A DNA stretch of 64,000 bases from NCBI GenBank assembly GCA_021783695.1, contig JAJXTO010000007.1:11630-75629 (forward strand), written 5' to 3'. The stretch's first letter is position 1, and each line of letters starts with the position of its first letter. Below are positions 1 to 9,027 of the stretch, one piece after another. The position numbers and the translations under genes are program-made. Below the pieces are notes generated by a model. It was not told the DNA's origin, did no database searches, and saw only the letters and a list, made by a program, of their open reading frames with translations. This DNA is from Pseudomonadota bacterium. Lineage in GTDB: Bacteria; Pseudomonadota; Gammaproteobacteria; Burkholderiales; Burkholderiaceae_C.

Positions 1-53
1 CCAGCTATATCAGCGGCGCGGTCATCGAGGTCGATGGCGGGATGACCCTATGA
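1..53 (+). CDS. C-terminal fragment of a short-chain dehydrogenase/reductase (truncated by window start)
   Basis: Frame 3 reads ...SYISGAVIEVDGGMTL*, the typical FabG-like SDR C-terminus (GxxxxVDGG). Confidence 0.8.
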   Translation, partial: SYISGAVIEVDGGMTL

Positions 54-60
54 GGAATGG

Positions 61-285
61 AGCCCCCACGCTCACTGCGTTCGCTGCCCCCCGAGGGGGC
101 GGCGCAGCCCTTCGGGCGGCCGGACGGCCTGCGCGAGCCCCCACGCTCACTGCGTTCGCTGCCCCCCGAGGGGGCGGCGCAGCCCTTCGGGCGGCCGGAC
201 GGCCTGCGCGAGCCCCCACGCTCACTGCGTTCGCTGCCCCCCGAGGGGGCGGCGCAGCCCTTCGGGCGGCCGGACGGCCTGCGCG
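61..285. repeat. Three head-to-tail copies of a 75 bp GC-rich unit with internal inverted repeats
   Basis: agcccccacgctcactgcgttcgctgccccccgagggggcggcgcagcccttcgggcggccggacggcctgcgcg begins at 61, 136 and 211. Each unit holds GCCCCC-CGA-GGGGGC, GCCC-TTC-GGGC and GGCC-GGAC-GGCC. Confidence 0.95.
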
Positions 286-312
286 TTTTGATTCGTTTGA
301 TGGAGAGTCTGA

Positions 313-2373
313 TTGAGTAATGTGTTGTTTGAAGAGGCAGGCAAGTTCCACGCCGGGCGCATCATGAGCGAGGCCGAGGCCAGCCTGCAGGTCGAGCTCG
401 AATCGGGCAAGCGGCAGAAGATCAAGGCCGCACAGGCGCTGGTCCGGTTCGACAAGCCAACGCCGCCGGAGCTGATGCACTGGGCGCAGGCGCAACAGGA
501 CGGCATCGACCTCGATCTGCTGTGGGAGTTTGCCCCGGAGGACGAATTTCACTTCGACCAGGTGGCCGCCGATTACTACGGCGGCACGCCCGGCGCCGAA
601 CAGCGCGCGGCCATTTTGCTGCGGCTGTTCGGCGCGCCGCATTATTTCCAGCGCCGGGGGCGCGGCGGGCAGTTCCGCAAGGCGCCCACGCAGCAGCTGC
701 AGGCCGCCCTCGCCGCCATTGCCCGCAAGGAGGAGCAGCTCCGCCAGATCGAGACCTTTGCCGCCGAACTGGCTGCGGGGCGCTGCCCGGCGCCGATTGC
801 CGACAAGTTCTACCAGATTCTGTTCAAGCCGGACAAGAACAGCCCGGAGTTCAAGGCCGTGGCGCTGGCGGTGAAGCAGACCGGACGCGGTGCGCTCACC
901 CTGTTGCGCGACGCCGGGGCCATTGCCTCGCCGTGGGCCTTCCACATGCAGCGGTTTTTGCTCGATCGCTTTCCCAAGGGCACCGCGTTTCCGCCGCTGC
1001 CCATTCCACAATGGGACGAGACACTGCCGCTGGCGTCGGCCGAAGCTTTCAGCATCGACGATTCGGCCACCACCGAAATCGACGACGCTTTTTCGCTGCA
1101 GTGGCTGGACGATGGCCGCGTGCGCCTGGGCATCCACATCGCCGCGCCCGCGCTCGCTCTGACGCGCGATTCCGATTGGGAACAGGTGGCGCGCAACCGC
1201 CTGTCCACCGTCTATATGCCGGGCGACAAGATCACCATGCTGCCCGATGCACTGGTGCAGTCCTTCACCCTGGAGGCCGGGCGCGACTGCCCGGCGCTGT
1301 CGTTGTATTGCACCGTGGGCGATGACCTGCAGGCCGCTGACTTCGACACCCGCGTGGAGAAGGTGCGCATGGCGAGCAATCTGCGTCACGACCAGCTCGA
1401 CGCCGTGGTCACCGAGGAGGCCCTTGCCGCCGATCCTGCACGACAGACTTACCCGCATGCGCGCGAGTTGTCCTGGCTGTGGACCTTCGCGCGGGCGCTC
1501 AAGCGCGGCCGCGAGCAGGTACGCGGCAAGCCCGAGCGCGCCGGCGGGGTGGACTACACCTTCCGCATCGACGGGCTGGAGCAGGGCGCCGAGGCCGCCA
1601 CCGTGCGCATCGAACCGCGCCGCCGCGGCGCGCCGCTCGACACCATGGTCGCCGAGCTGATGATTCTGGCCAACGCCACCTGGGGCGGCTGGCTGGCCGA
1701 GCTGGGCATGCCCGGCATTTACCGCAGCCAGAGCGGCTTTGGCGCCAATCTGCGCACCCGCATGGGCCTCAAGCCGGCGCCGCATCAGGGCCTGGGCGTG
1801 GCGCAATACGCCTGGTGCACCTCGCCGCTGCGGCGCTACGTCGATCTGCTCAATCAGGGGCAGCTCATCGCCTGCGCCCGCTTCGGCAAGACCGCGCTGC
1901 TGCAGGCGCCGTTCAAGCCGCGCGACCCGCTGCTGTTCGCCATCGTCGAATCGTTCGAGGACACCTACAAGGCCTACGCCACCCACCAGTCGGCGCTGGA
2001 GCGTTACTGGACGCTGCGTTATCTGGCGCAGCAGGGCCTGTCCACCTTCGAGGCCAGCGTGCTGCGCGACGGCGCGGTGCGCGTGGACGGTCTGCCGATG
2101 GTGTTCACCGCCGTGGGCGCGCAGGACCTGCCGCGCAATACGCGGGTACAGGTGCAGATCACCGGAACGGATCTCATCACCCTGGAGGTGTTTGGCCGCG
2201 TGCTCTGCCAGCTCGACATCCCGCCGCAGGCCTCCGAGCAAGGCACCGAGGCCGAGGAAGAGGACGCCGTGGCGCTGTCCGCGCCCATCAGCGTGGCGGT
2301 GGACAGCGAGGACAGCGCGGCGCCGGAAAACTCCGACGCAGCGCCCGACGCCCCGGCCGGGCAGGCTTCGTAG
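313..2373 (+). CDS. RNB-domain exoribonuclease (RNase II/R family), TTG start
   Basis: RNB catalytic region FSIDDSATTEIDDAFS and late motif SPLRRYVDLLNQ; acidic low-complexity C-terminus. Confidence 0.9.
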   Translation: MSNVLFEEAGKFHAGRIMSEAEASLQVELESGKRQKIKAAQALVRFDKPTPPELMHWAQAQQDGIDLDLLWEFAPEDEFHFDQVAADYYGGTPGAEQRAAILLRLFGAPHYFQRRGRGGQFRKAPTQQLQAALAAIARKEEQLRQIETFAAELAAGRCPAPIADKFYQILFKPDKNSPEFKAVALAVKQTGRGALTLLRDAGAIASPWAFHMQRFLLDRFPKGTAFPPLPIPQWDETLPLASAEAFSIDDSATTEIDDAFSLQWLDDGRVRLGIHIAAPALALTRDSDWEQVARNRLSTVYMPGDKITMLPDALVQSFTLEAGRDCPALSLYCTVGDDLQAADFDTRVEKVRMASNLRHDQLDAVVTEEALAADPARQTYPHARELSWLWTFARALKRGREQVRGKPERAGGVDYTFRIDGLEQGAEAATVRIEPRRRGAPLDTMVAELMILANATWGGWLAELGMPGIYRSQSGFGANLRTRMGLKPAPHQGLGVAQYAWCTSPLRRYVDLLNQGQLIACARFGKTALLQAPFKPRDPLLFAIVESFEDTYKAYATHQSALERYWTLRYLAQQGLSTFEASVLRDGAVRVDGLPMVFTAVGAQDLPRNTRVQVQITGTDLITLEVFGRVLCQLDIPPQASEQGTEAEEEDAVALSAPISVAVDSEDSAAPENSDAAPDAPAGQAS

Positions 2374-2402
2374 AATCGCGCGGATTCCGCCAGACCCGCA
2401 CC

Positions 2403-3287
2403 GTGCCGCCTCCCCGCCTGCGCTCCCTCACTGCCCTGCACTGGGCGATCATCGCCTCGGTCGGGGTACACGCGGGCATCCTCAGCCTGCGCTTTGCCGC
2501 GCCGCAGACCTTCAACCGCCTGTTCGACAACGCCCCGCTCGACGTGGTGCTGGTGAACCAGCGCACCGAAGACGCCCCGGCCAAGCCGCAAGCCATTGCG
2601 CAGGCCAATCTGGACGGCGGGGGCGACGCGAAAAAAGGCCTGGCAACCACACCGCTGCCGTTCACCGCGCAGGTCTCGCAGGGCGAGGCGGCCACCCATC
2701 AGCAGCGCAGCCTGTCCGATCTGCAGCACAAGCAACAGCAGTTGCTCACCCAGGTCAAACGCCAGATCGTGCAACTGGCGCAGACCGCCCGCCTGGAACC
2801 CGATCCACAGCAAAAAGAGGCGCTGGAGCTCAAGCGCCAGCAGTTGCTCGACATGCTGGGAGCCATCGAGCGCCAGATTCAGCGGCAGAACGCCAAGCCG
2901 CGCCGCCGCTTCATCGGCCCGTCCACGCGCGAGGCCGCTTATGCGCTGTATTACGACAAGTTGCGCACCAAAATCGAAACTCTGGGCACGCGCGAATTTC
3001 CGCAGATCAATGGACGCAAGCTGTACGGCAGCCTGATCATGTCCATCACCCTCGGCGCCGACGGACGGCTGGTGTCCACCGAGGTGGTGCAGGGCTCGGG
3101 CAACCCCACGCTCGACCGGCAGGCGCGCGCCATTGTCGAAGCCGCGCAACCCTATGGCCGCTTTACCGATGCCATGCTCAAGCAGGCCGATCAGATTGTG
3201 GTGATCTCGCGTTTCCGCTTCACCCGCGATCAAGGGCTGGAGACCGCGGTGCAAGCTCCGCCCAGCCCGGCCCAGGCCAATCCCTGA
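2403..3287 (+). CDS. TonB C-terminal-like energy transducer family protein (probable GTG start)
   Basis: N-terminal TM segment, Q-rich coiled-coil centre, C-terminal YGSLIMSITLGADGRLVSTEVVQGSGNPTLDRQARAIVEAAQPYG, TonB-C-like. Confidence 0.75.
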   Translation: MPPPRLRSLTALHWAIIASVGVHAGILSLRFAAPQTFNRLFDNAPLDVVLVNQRTEDAPAKPQAIAQANLDGGGDAKKGLATTPLPFTAQVSQGEAATHQQRSLSDLQHKQQQLLTQVKRQIVQLAQTARLEPDPQQKEALELKRQQLLDMLGAIERQIQRQNAKPRRRFIGPSTREAAYALYYDKLRTKIETLGTREFPQINGRKLYGSLIMSITLGADGRLVSTEVVQGSGNPTLDRQARAIVEAAQPYGRFTDAMLKQADQIVVISRFRFTRDQGLETAVQAPPSPAQANP

Positions 3288-3304
3288 CTCCGCATGACAC
3301 CCCC

Positions 3305-4162
3305 ATGACCGCGCTTTACGCCGTATTCGGCAACCCCATCGCCCACAGTCGCTCGCCGCGCATCCACGCCCTGTTTGCCGCGCAGGCCGGCGTGGCGCTG
3401 CGCTACGAGGCACGGCTAGCCCCTGAGGGCGGCCTGGAACAGGCACTCGACGATTTTCATGCCGAAGGCGGCTGCGGCGCCAATATCACCGTGCCCTTCA
3501 AGTTAGACGCCTGGCGGTTGTGCGCCCGCCGCAGCCCGGCGGCGCAACTCGCGCAGGCGGTCAACACCATCGGCTGGGACGAGGGCGGACTGTGGGGCGA
3601 CAACACCGACGGCATCGGCCTGGTGCGCGACCTGGCCCGCGTGCTCGACGCCAAGGACGTGCATCGGCCCCTGCAGGGGCAGCGCCTGCTGCTGCTCGGC
3701 GCGGGCGGTGCCGCCAGCGGCGTGCTCGGCCCGCTGATCGCCGCCGGAGCCCGCGCCATTGCGCTATGGAATCGCAGCGCCGACAAGGCGCAGGCCCTGG
3801 CAGCGCGCCACAGTGCGCTGGCGGCGCAGCACGGCGCCGACCTGCAGGTGGTGCAGGGCCCGCCTCTGCGCTGGGCCGACGGCGTGATCAACGCCACCGC
3901 CGCCAGCCTGAGCGGCAAGGCGCTCGCTCTGCCAGATGGCGTGCTGCGCCCGGGGGTCTGGGCCTACGACATGATGTACGCCGCGCACGACACGCCCTTT
4001 GTTGCGCAAGCCAGAACGGCTGGCGCACAAGCCTGGGACGGGCTGGGCATGCTGGTGGAACAGGCCGCGCAGAGCTACACCCTGTGGCACGGCGAAGCGC
4101 CCGACACCGCCCCGGTGCTGGCCGCACTGCGCGCCGAGATCACTGCAGCCCCCAAAGACTGA
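3305..4162 (+). CDS. aroE: Shikimate dehydrogenase
   Basis: MTALYAVFGNPIAHSRSPRIHALFA..., GANITVPFK, LLLGAGGAASGV motifs. Confidence 0.95.
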   Translation: MTALYAVFGNPIAHSRSPRIHALFAAQAGVALRYEARLAPEGGLEQALDDFHAEGGCGANITVPFKLDAWRLCARRSPAAQLAQAVNTIGWDEGGLWGDNTDGIGLVRDLARVLDAKDVHRPLQGQRLLLLGAGGAASGVLGPLIAAGARAIALWNRSADKAQALAARHSALAAQHGADLQVVQGPPLRWADGVINATAASLSGKALALPDGVLRPGVWAYDMMYAAHDTPFVAQARTAGAQAWDGLGMLVEQAAQSYTLWHGEAPDTAPVLAALRAEITAAPKD

Positions 4163-4164
4163 GT

Positions 4165-4881
4165 ATGAAACACGGGAGACCCGCGCCAATGTGGCGCCGC
4201 CTGCTGTGGCTCATCCTGCTGTCAGGCTGCGTGCTGCAAGGCTATTTCGTCCTGCGCATCGCGCTGTGGACCGTCATTCCGCCGTCGAGCACCACCTTCA
4301 TGCGCGCTGCCGAACTGCGCATCCTCAAGAGCGGGGACAAGGTCGCCTGGCAACACGACTGGGTATCCTACGACGCCATCAGCCCCCACCTGAAGCGCGC
4401 CGTCGTGGCCTCCGAGGACGCCACCTTCCTGACGAATGACGGCGTGGACTGGGATGCCATCCGCAACGCCTGGGACCGCAACCACAGCAGACGCAACGAG
4501 CGCAGCGGCAAGATCGTCGGCGGCTCCACCATCACCCAGCAGCTCGCCAAGAATCTGTTTCTGTCCCCCGAGCGCGACTATCTGCGCAAAGGGCAGGAGC
4601 TCATCATCACCTTCCTTCTCGAAGGCATCCTCGGCAAGCGCCGCATTCTGGAGATCTACCTCAACAGCGTGGAATGGGGCAATGGCATCTACGGTGCCGA
4701 AGCCGCGGCGCAAACCTATTTCCACACCAGTGCCGCCCGCCTGAGCCCGGCGCAGGCCGCGCGGCTGGCCGTGATGCTGCCCGCCCCGCGCATTTATCAG
4801 AAGCGCCTGTATTCGCCCTATATGAACGCCCGCACCGCGGTGATCGCCGCCCGGCAGTGGGACGTGCAGATCCCGCGGTAG
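4165..4881 (+). CDS. mtgA: Monofunctional biosynthetic peptidoglycan transglycosylase
   Basis: GT51 motifs VASEDATFLTNDGVDW, GGSTITQQLAKNLFLSPERDYLRKGQE, EIYLNSVEWGNGIYGAEAA. Confidence 0.95.
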   Translation: MKHGRPAPMWRRLLWLILLSGCVLQGYFVLRIALWTVIPPSSTTFMRAAELRILKSGDKVAWQHDWVSYDAISPHLKRAVVASEDATFLTNDGVDWDAIRNAWDRNHSRRNERSGKIVGGSTITQQLAKNLFLSPERDYLRKGQELIITFLLEGILGKRRILEIYLNSVEWGNGIYGAEAAAQTYFHTSAARLSPAQAARLAVMLPAPRIYQKRLYSPYMNARTAVIAARQWDVQIPR

Positions 4882-4882
4882 C

Positions 4883-4911
4883 GAAAGCGACGCAGAAGGT
4901 CAGTCGCTTTC
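4883..4911. terminator. Bidirectional hairpin between convergent mtgA and hemL
   Basis: GAAAGCGAC-gcagaaggtca-GTCGCTTTC, perfect 9 bp arms in the convergent gap. Confidence 0.6.
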
Positions 4912-4921
4912 CCGTTCGCGC

Positions 4922-6211
4922 TCAACGGCCAGCGAGTTCGGCAAAGGCGCCATCGGCGGCGGCGAGAGTGGCGTCGATCACCGCGTCGTCATGGGCGCTG
5001 GAGACGAAGCCAGCCTCGTACATGCTGGGCGCCAGATACACGCCGCGATCGAGCATGGCATGGAAAAAGCGCTTGAACACCGCGACATCGGCCTGTGCCA
5101 TGTCAGGGTAGTTGCGCGGCAGATCGGCAGAGAAATAAAAGCCGAACATGCCGCCTTCGCTGTCGGTGCGGAAGGTCACGCCGTGCCGGGCCGCTGCAGC
5201 GTCCAGGCCGCGCATGAGTTTTTGCGTCGTGGCGCTCAAGCGTTCATAAAAACCTGGTTGCTGGATCAACCGCAATTGCGCCATGCCCGCAGCCACAGCC
5301 ACCGGGTTGCCTGACAGGGTGCCGGCCTGATAGACCGCACCCAGCGGCGAAAGCTTGTGCATCACGTCGGCACGGCCGCCAAAAGCCGCCAGCGGCATGC
5401 CGCCGCCAATCACCTTGCCCATCACCACCAGGTCGGGGCGGATGCCGTAGACCTGCTGCGCACCGCCCAGCGCCACGCGGAACCCGGTCATCACCTCGTC
5501 CCACACCAGCAGCGCGCCATGCTCGGTGCAGAGTTCGCGCAGACGCTGGTGCCAGGCCGCCGTGCCGCGGATGAAGTTCATGTTCCCCGCAATCGGCTCG
5601 ACCATGACGCAGGCGATTTCGTGTCCGCGTGCGGCGAACAGCTCCTCGATCTGGGCGATGTTGTTGAATTCCAGCACCAGGGTGTGCTTGGCCAGATCGG
5701 CCGGCACCCCGGCGGAACTGGGGTTGCCGAAGGTGAGCAGGCCCGAGCCGGCCTTGACCAGCAGGCTGTCTGCGTGACCGTGGTAGCAGCCCTCGAACTT
5801 GACGATGGCGTCGCGCCCGGTGAAGCCCCGCGCCAGGCGGATGGCGCTCATGCCAGCTTCGGTGCCGCTGGACACCAGCCGCACCATTTCCGCTGCGGGC
5901 ATGAGCTGGCGGATGGCCTCGGCCATGTCGATCTCGTCGGCGGTGGGCGCACCGAAGCTCAGCGAGCGGGTGGCGGCGCGCTGCACCGCGTCGATGACTT
6001 CGGGGTGGGCGTGCCCGGCAATCATCGGCCCCCAGGATCCGATGTAATCGATGAAGCGCGTGCCCTCGGCGTCGATCATGTAGGGGCCTTCGGCGTGGTC
6101 GATGAAGCGCGGCACGCCGCCGACCTGCCGGAATGCGCGCACGGGAGAGTTGACCCCGCCGGGGATGGTGCGCTGGGCACGTTCAAAGAGTTGCTGGTTG
6201 GTAACGGACAT
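4922..6211 (-). CDS. hemL: Glutamate-1-semialdehyde 2,1-aminomutase
   Basis: [30 protein letters not shown]-lysine region [19 protein letters not shown]. Confidence 0.96.
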   Translation of the reverse strand: MSVTNQQLFERAQRTIPGGVNSPVRAFRQVGGVPRFIDHAEGPYMIDAEGTRFIDYIGSWGPMIAGHAHPEVIDAVQRAATRSLSFGAPTADEIDMAEAIRQLMPAAEMVRLVSSGTEAGMSAIRLARGFTGRDAIVKFEGCYHGHADSLLVKAGSGLLTFGNPSSAGVPADLAKHTLVLEFNNIAQIEELFAARGHEIACVMVEPIAGNMNFIRGTAAWHQRLRELCTEHGALLVWDEVMTGFRVALGGAQQVYGIRPDLVVMGKVIGGGMPLAAFGGRADVMHKLSPLGAVYQAGTLSGNPVAVAAGMAQLRLIQQPGFYERLSATTQKLMRGLDAAAARHGVTFRTDSEGGMFGFYFSADLPRNYPDMAQADVAVFKRFFHAMLDRGVYLAPSMYEAGFVSSAHDDAVIDATLAAADGAFAELAGR

Positions 6212-6308
6212 GGTGGTTCTCAAACGAACATCGCCCCGGGGGGCAGGGCGATGGGAAAGTCGTGGGGATCGTCTGGCGACAGATTCAGCGAGACACTGCA
6301 GCGAGACA

Positions 6309-7175
6309 TCATTGCAGGGTCGGTGTTCCCGGCTCACCCGCCACTTCATCATCGTCTTCGGTCGGCTGCGCCCAGAAAAAACGATCCGGGACAACCTGCC
6401 CCATGCCGGGGCGGTAGCCGAAGTCCAGACAGTGATCAAGGTACTCGATGGCCTCATGCACAGCTTGATCGAGCTTGGCGCCGTTGGCCAGAATGGCAGT
6501 GAGCACCGCCGAGAGCGTGTCGCCGGCGCCGGTGAAACCCGCCTCGAACAGCTCGAAGCTTTCGCGCAGCAGCACGCGACGCGGGCTCATCAGCACGTTT
6601 TCCACCTTGCCTTCGCCAGCCAGCATGCCAGTGACGAGCAGGTATTGCACCCCGAGTTGCTGCGCCTTGTGCATCAAGGCCTCCAGCGCCGGCGGGGTTT
6701 CGCCGTCCCATTCAGGCAGCAGCAACTGCGTGAGCGCGCTCTGGTTGCCGGTCAGCACCCGGGTCTGCGGCAGGATGAGATCCTGCATGGCCTTGATGTA
6801 GTCATCGGCTTGCGCCTCGTCGAGCACATGAAAATTGCTGGCGTAGGTGACGAGCGGCACCTGGCTGTAGTCAGCCAGCAGTTCGGCCACGGCATTGACC
6901 ACATCGACCGTGCCGAGAAAGCCCACTTTCCAGGCGGAGATCTCGACATCTTCCAGCACCGCGCGGGCCTGCTCCACCACGGCATCGGCTTCGATCTCGA
7001 TGGTGTCGAAAATTTCCGCGGTGTCTCGCACCCACAGCGCAGTGGTGACCGGCAGGGGATGACAGCCGACGGCAGAGCACGATGCCAGATCGGCGGCCAG
7101 CCCGGCGCTGCCGCTGGGATCGGCGGCGTTGAAGAACATGACGGCGGGAGGGGATTCAGTGGATTCATTCATCAT
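6309..7175 (-). CDS. thiD: Hydroxymethylpyrimidine/phosphomethylpyrimidine kinase
   Basis: [34 protein letters not shown] and [19 protein letters not shown], ribokinase-like ThiD motifs. Confidence 0.88.
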   Translation of the reverse strand: MMNESTESPPAVMFFNAADPSGSAGLAADLASCSAVGCHPLPVTTALWVRDTAEIFDTIEIEADAVVEQARAVLEDVEISAWKVGFLGTVDVVNAVAELLADYSQVPLVTYASNFHVLDEAQADDYIKAMQDLILPQTRVLTGNQSALTQLLLPEWDGETPPALEALMHKAQQLGVQYLLVTGMLAGEGKVENVLMSPRRVLLRESFELFEAGFTGAGDTLSAVLTAILANGAKLDQAVHEAIEYLDHCLDFGYRPGMGQVVPDRFFWAQPTEDDDEVAGEPGTPTLQ

Positions 7176-7293
7176 GCAGGCATGGTAGTGCGACTGCAGC
7201 ACGGCGCAAGCATCGCAAGTCAGTGGTCTCGTAGGTCAAAATGCAACAGCGGGTCATAGAATCGTTGAATCTTCACTCCGACCCCGATACGCT

Positions 7294-7473
7294 GTGGACA
7301 AACAAGAACTTAACAGTTGGATGTGCCTGATTTGCGGCTTCATTTACTCTGAAGCCGAGGGCCATCCGGAAAGCGGTATCGCACCGGGAACGCGCTGGGC
7401 AGATGTTCCGATGAACTGGACCTGTCCCGAGTGCGGTGCGCGCAAAGAAGATTTTGAGATGGTGCCGGTTTAA
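7294..7473 (+). CDS. Rubredoxin (59 aa, GTG start)
   Basis: My translation: [59 protein letters not shown]. Two CxxCG iron sites. Not in the supplied ORF track. Confidence 0.93.
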   Translation: MDKQELNSWMCLICGFIYSEAEGHPESGIAPGTRWADVPMNWTCPECGARKEDFEMVPV

Positions 7474-7552
7474 TCGGGAACGGCAAGTCACCACTTCAGT
7501 TGCAACGCGGGTTCACCTCGGTTTCACTTCTCCACCCTTTTGAAGGATGTGC

Positions 7553-7951
7553 ATGGTTGCGCCTACCAGCCCATTCAAAGTGTTGGTCATCGATGACAGC
7601 AACACCATCCGCCGCAGCGCCGAGATTTTTCTCAAGCAGGCGGGTTACGAGGTGCTGCTCGCAGACGATGGTTTCGACGCCTTGTCCAAAGTCAACGACC
7701 ACCAGCCCGACCTGATCTTCTGCGACATCCTGATGCCTCGCCTGGATGGCTATCAGACCGTGGCGGTCATCCGTCGCAGCGGCAAGTTCTCCTCCATTCC
7801 CATCGTCATGCTGTCGAGCAAGGACGGCGTGTTCGACAAGGCGCGTGGCCGCATGGTGGGAGCCCAGGACTACCTGACCAAGCCCTTTACCAAAGACCAG
7901 TTACTCGACGCGGTCAAGCGCTACCTGAACGTCGTCCTCACCGGCATCTGA
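7553..7951 (+). CDS. pilG: PilG-type twitching motility response regulator
   Basis: Receiver domain VLVIDDSNTIRRSAE...DLIFCDILMPRLDGYQ...LTKPF; first gene of the pil-chp operon. Start at 7547 or 7553. Confidence 0.9.
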   Translation: MVAPTSPFKVLVIDDSNTIRRSAEIFLKQAGYEVLLADDGFDALSKVNDHQPDLIFCDILMPRLDGYQTVAVIRRSGKFSSIPIVMLSSKDGVFDKARGRMVGAQDYLTKPFTKDQLLDAVKRYLNVVLTGI

Positions 7952-7973
7952 CCCAACCTCCTTTCTGACTGCC

Positions 7974-8339
7974 ATGCCAGTACACAACATTCTCATCGTT
8001 GACGACTCCAAGACCGAGCTCTACTTCCTGTCCGACCTGCTCACCAAGCACGGTTATGCCGTGAATACGGCGGAAAATGGGGAACAGGCGCTGGCCATGC
8101 TCTCGGCCACCAAGCCCGATCTCATTCTGATGGACGTGGTCATGCCCGGGCAAAACGGTTTCCAGCTCACGCGGCAGATTACCCGCGACCCCAACTATTC
8201 CGGCATACCAGTCATCATGTGCACCAGCAAGAAGCTCGAAACCGACAAGGTCTGGGCCATGCGCCAGGGCGCCTCTGACTATGTCATCAAGCCGGTCAAC
8301 GCCACCGAACTGCTCGACAAGATTCGTGCCATCGCCTGA
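7974..8339 (+). CDS. pilH: PilH-type response regulator
   Basis: MPVHNILIVDDSKTELYFLSDLL...LILMDVVMPGQNGFQ...VIKPV; follows pilG. Confidence 0.9.
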   Translation: MPVHNILIVDDSKTELYFLSDLLTKHGYAVNTAENGEQALAMLSATKPDLILMDVVMPGQNGFQLTRQITRDPNYSGIPVIMCTSKKLETDKVWAMRQGASDYVIKPVNATELLDKIRAIA

Positions 8340-8395
8340 CGCAGCACGCTGCCCTGTTTCGCCAAAATTCATCAAAACTTCGGCCTTCCGCACCC

Positions 8396-8920
8396 ATGTC
8401 CAGAGCCTCGCTCCGCGAATTCCAGACCCATCTCGCGCAACGCCTGAACGCGGCGCAAAGCGGGCAGTCTCCGTCCCGCTGGCTGGCAGTGATGGCAGGC
8501 CAGATGCGTTTACTGCTCCCGCTGGAATTCTCCGGAGAAATTTCGCCGATGCAGCATTGCGCGCCACTGCCGCATGCACACCCCTGGTTTCTTGGTCTGG
8601 TGAGTCTGCGCGGGCAGGTCTGCGGCGTGGTGCATCTGGGTCAGTTCATTGAACAAGACACGTGCAGCCACACCCCCGCCGTGTCTGCACAGGCGCGACT
8701 GATCCAGTTCGCCGCCGCGCTGGATCTGAACACCGCCTTGCTGGTCGATCAGTTGGTGGGACTGCGCAACCCGAATCAACTGCGGATCGACCACACAATC
8801 GACAGCGATCTGACCCACACCTGGCTGGGCGCGGCCTTCCGCGACGACGACCAGAACCTCTGGCGCGAAGTGGACTTGCTGGCCCTGGCTGAAAACGAAC
8901 AATTCCTGAACGTCGCCTGA
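8396..8920 (+). CDS. pilI: CheW-domain protein, PilI-like
   Basis: CheW-like fold pattern (HPWFLGLVSLRGQVCGVVHLGQF) between pilH and pilJ homologues. Confidence 0.85.
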   Translation: MSRASLREFQTHLAQRLNAAQSGQSPSRWLAVMAGQMRLLLPLEFSGEISPMQHCAPLPHAHPWFLGLVSLRGQVCGVVHLGQFIEQDTCSHTPAVSAQARLIQFAAALDLNTALLVDQLVGLRNPNQLRIDHTIDSDLTHTWLGAAFRDDDQNLWREVDLLALAENEQFLNVA

Positions 8921-9027
8921 GAGGGCGTGCACCTCTCGGCCGATACGCTTTGCACTGCAGCATTTTCTGATCAACCTACAGCACGCAGGTTTTATCCTCA
9001 ACGCCTTTCACGTCTCACGGAGCGGTC

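Noticed and set aside
50-320. Two overlapping plus-strand ORFs encoding 25 aa repeats
   Set aside because: Created by the 75 bp (25 codon) tandem DNA repeat being stop-free in several frames; no sign of a genuine repeat protein.
22-2241. 739 aa antisense ORF opposite the RNB gene, extending through the 75 bp repeats
   Set aside because: Shadow ORF from GC-rich codon usage; no recognisable domain, and the opposite strand encodes a clear RNB protein.
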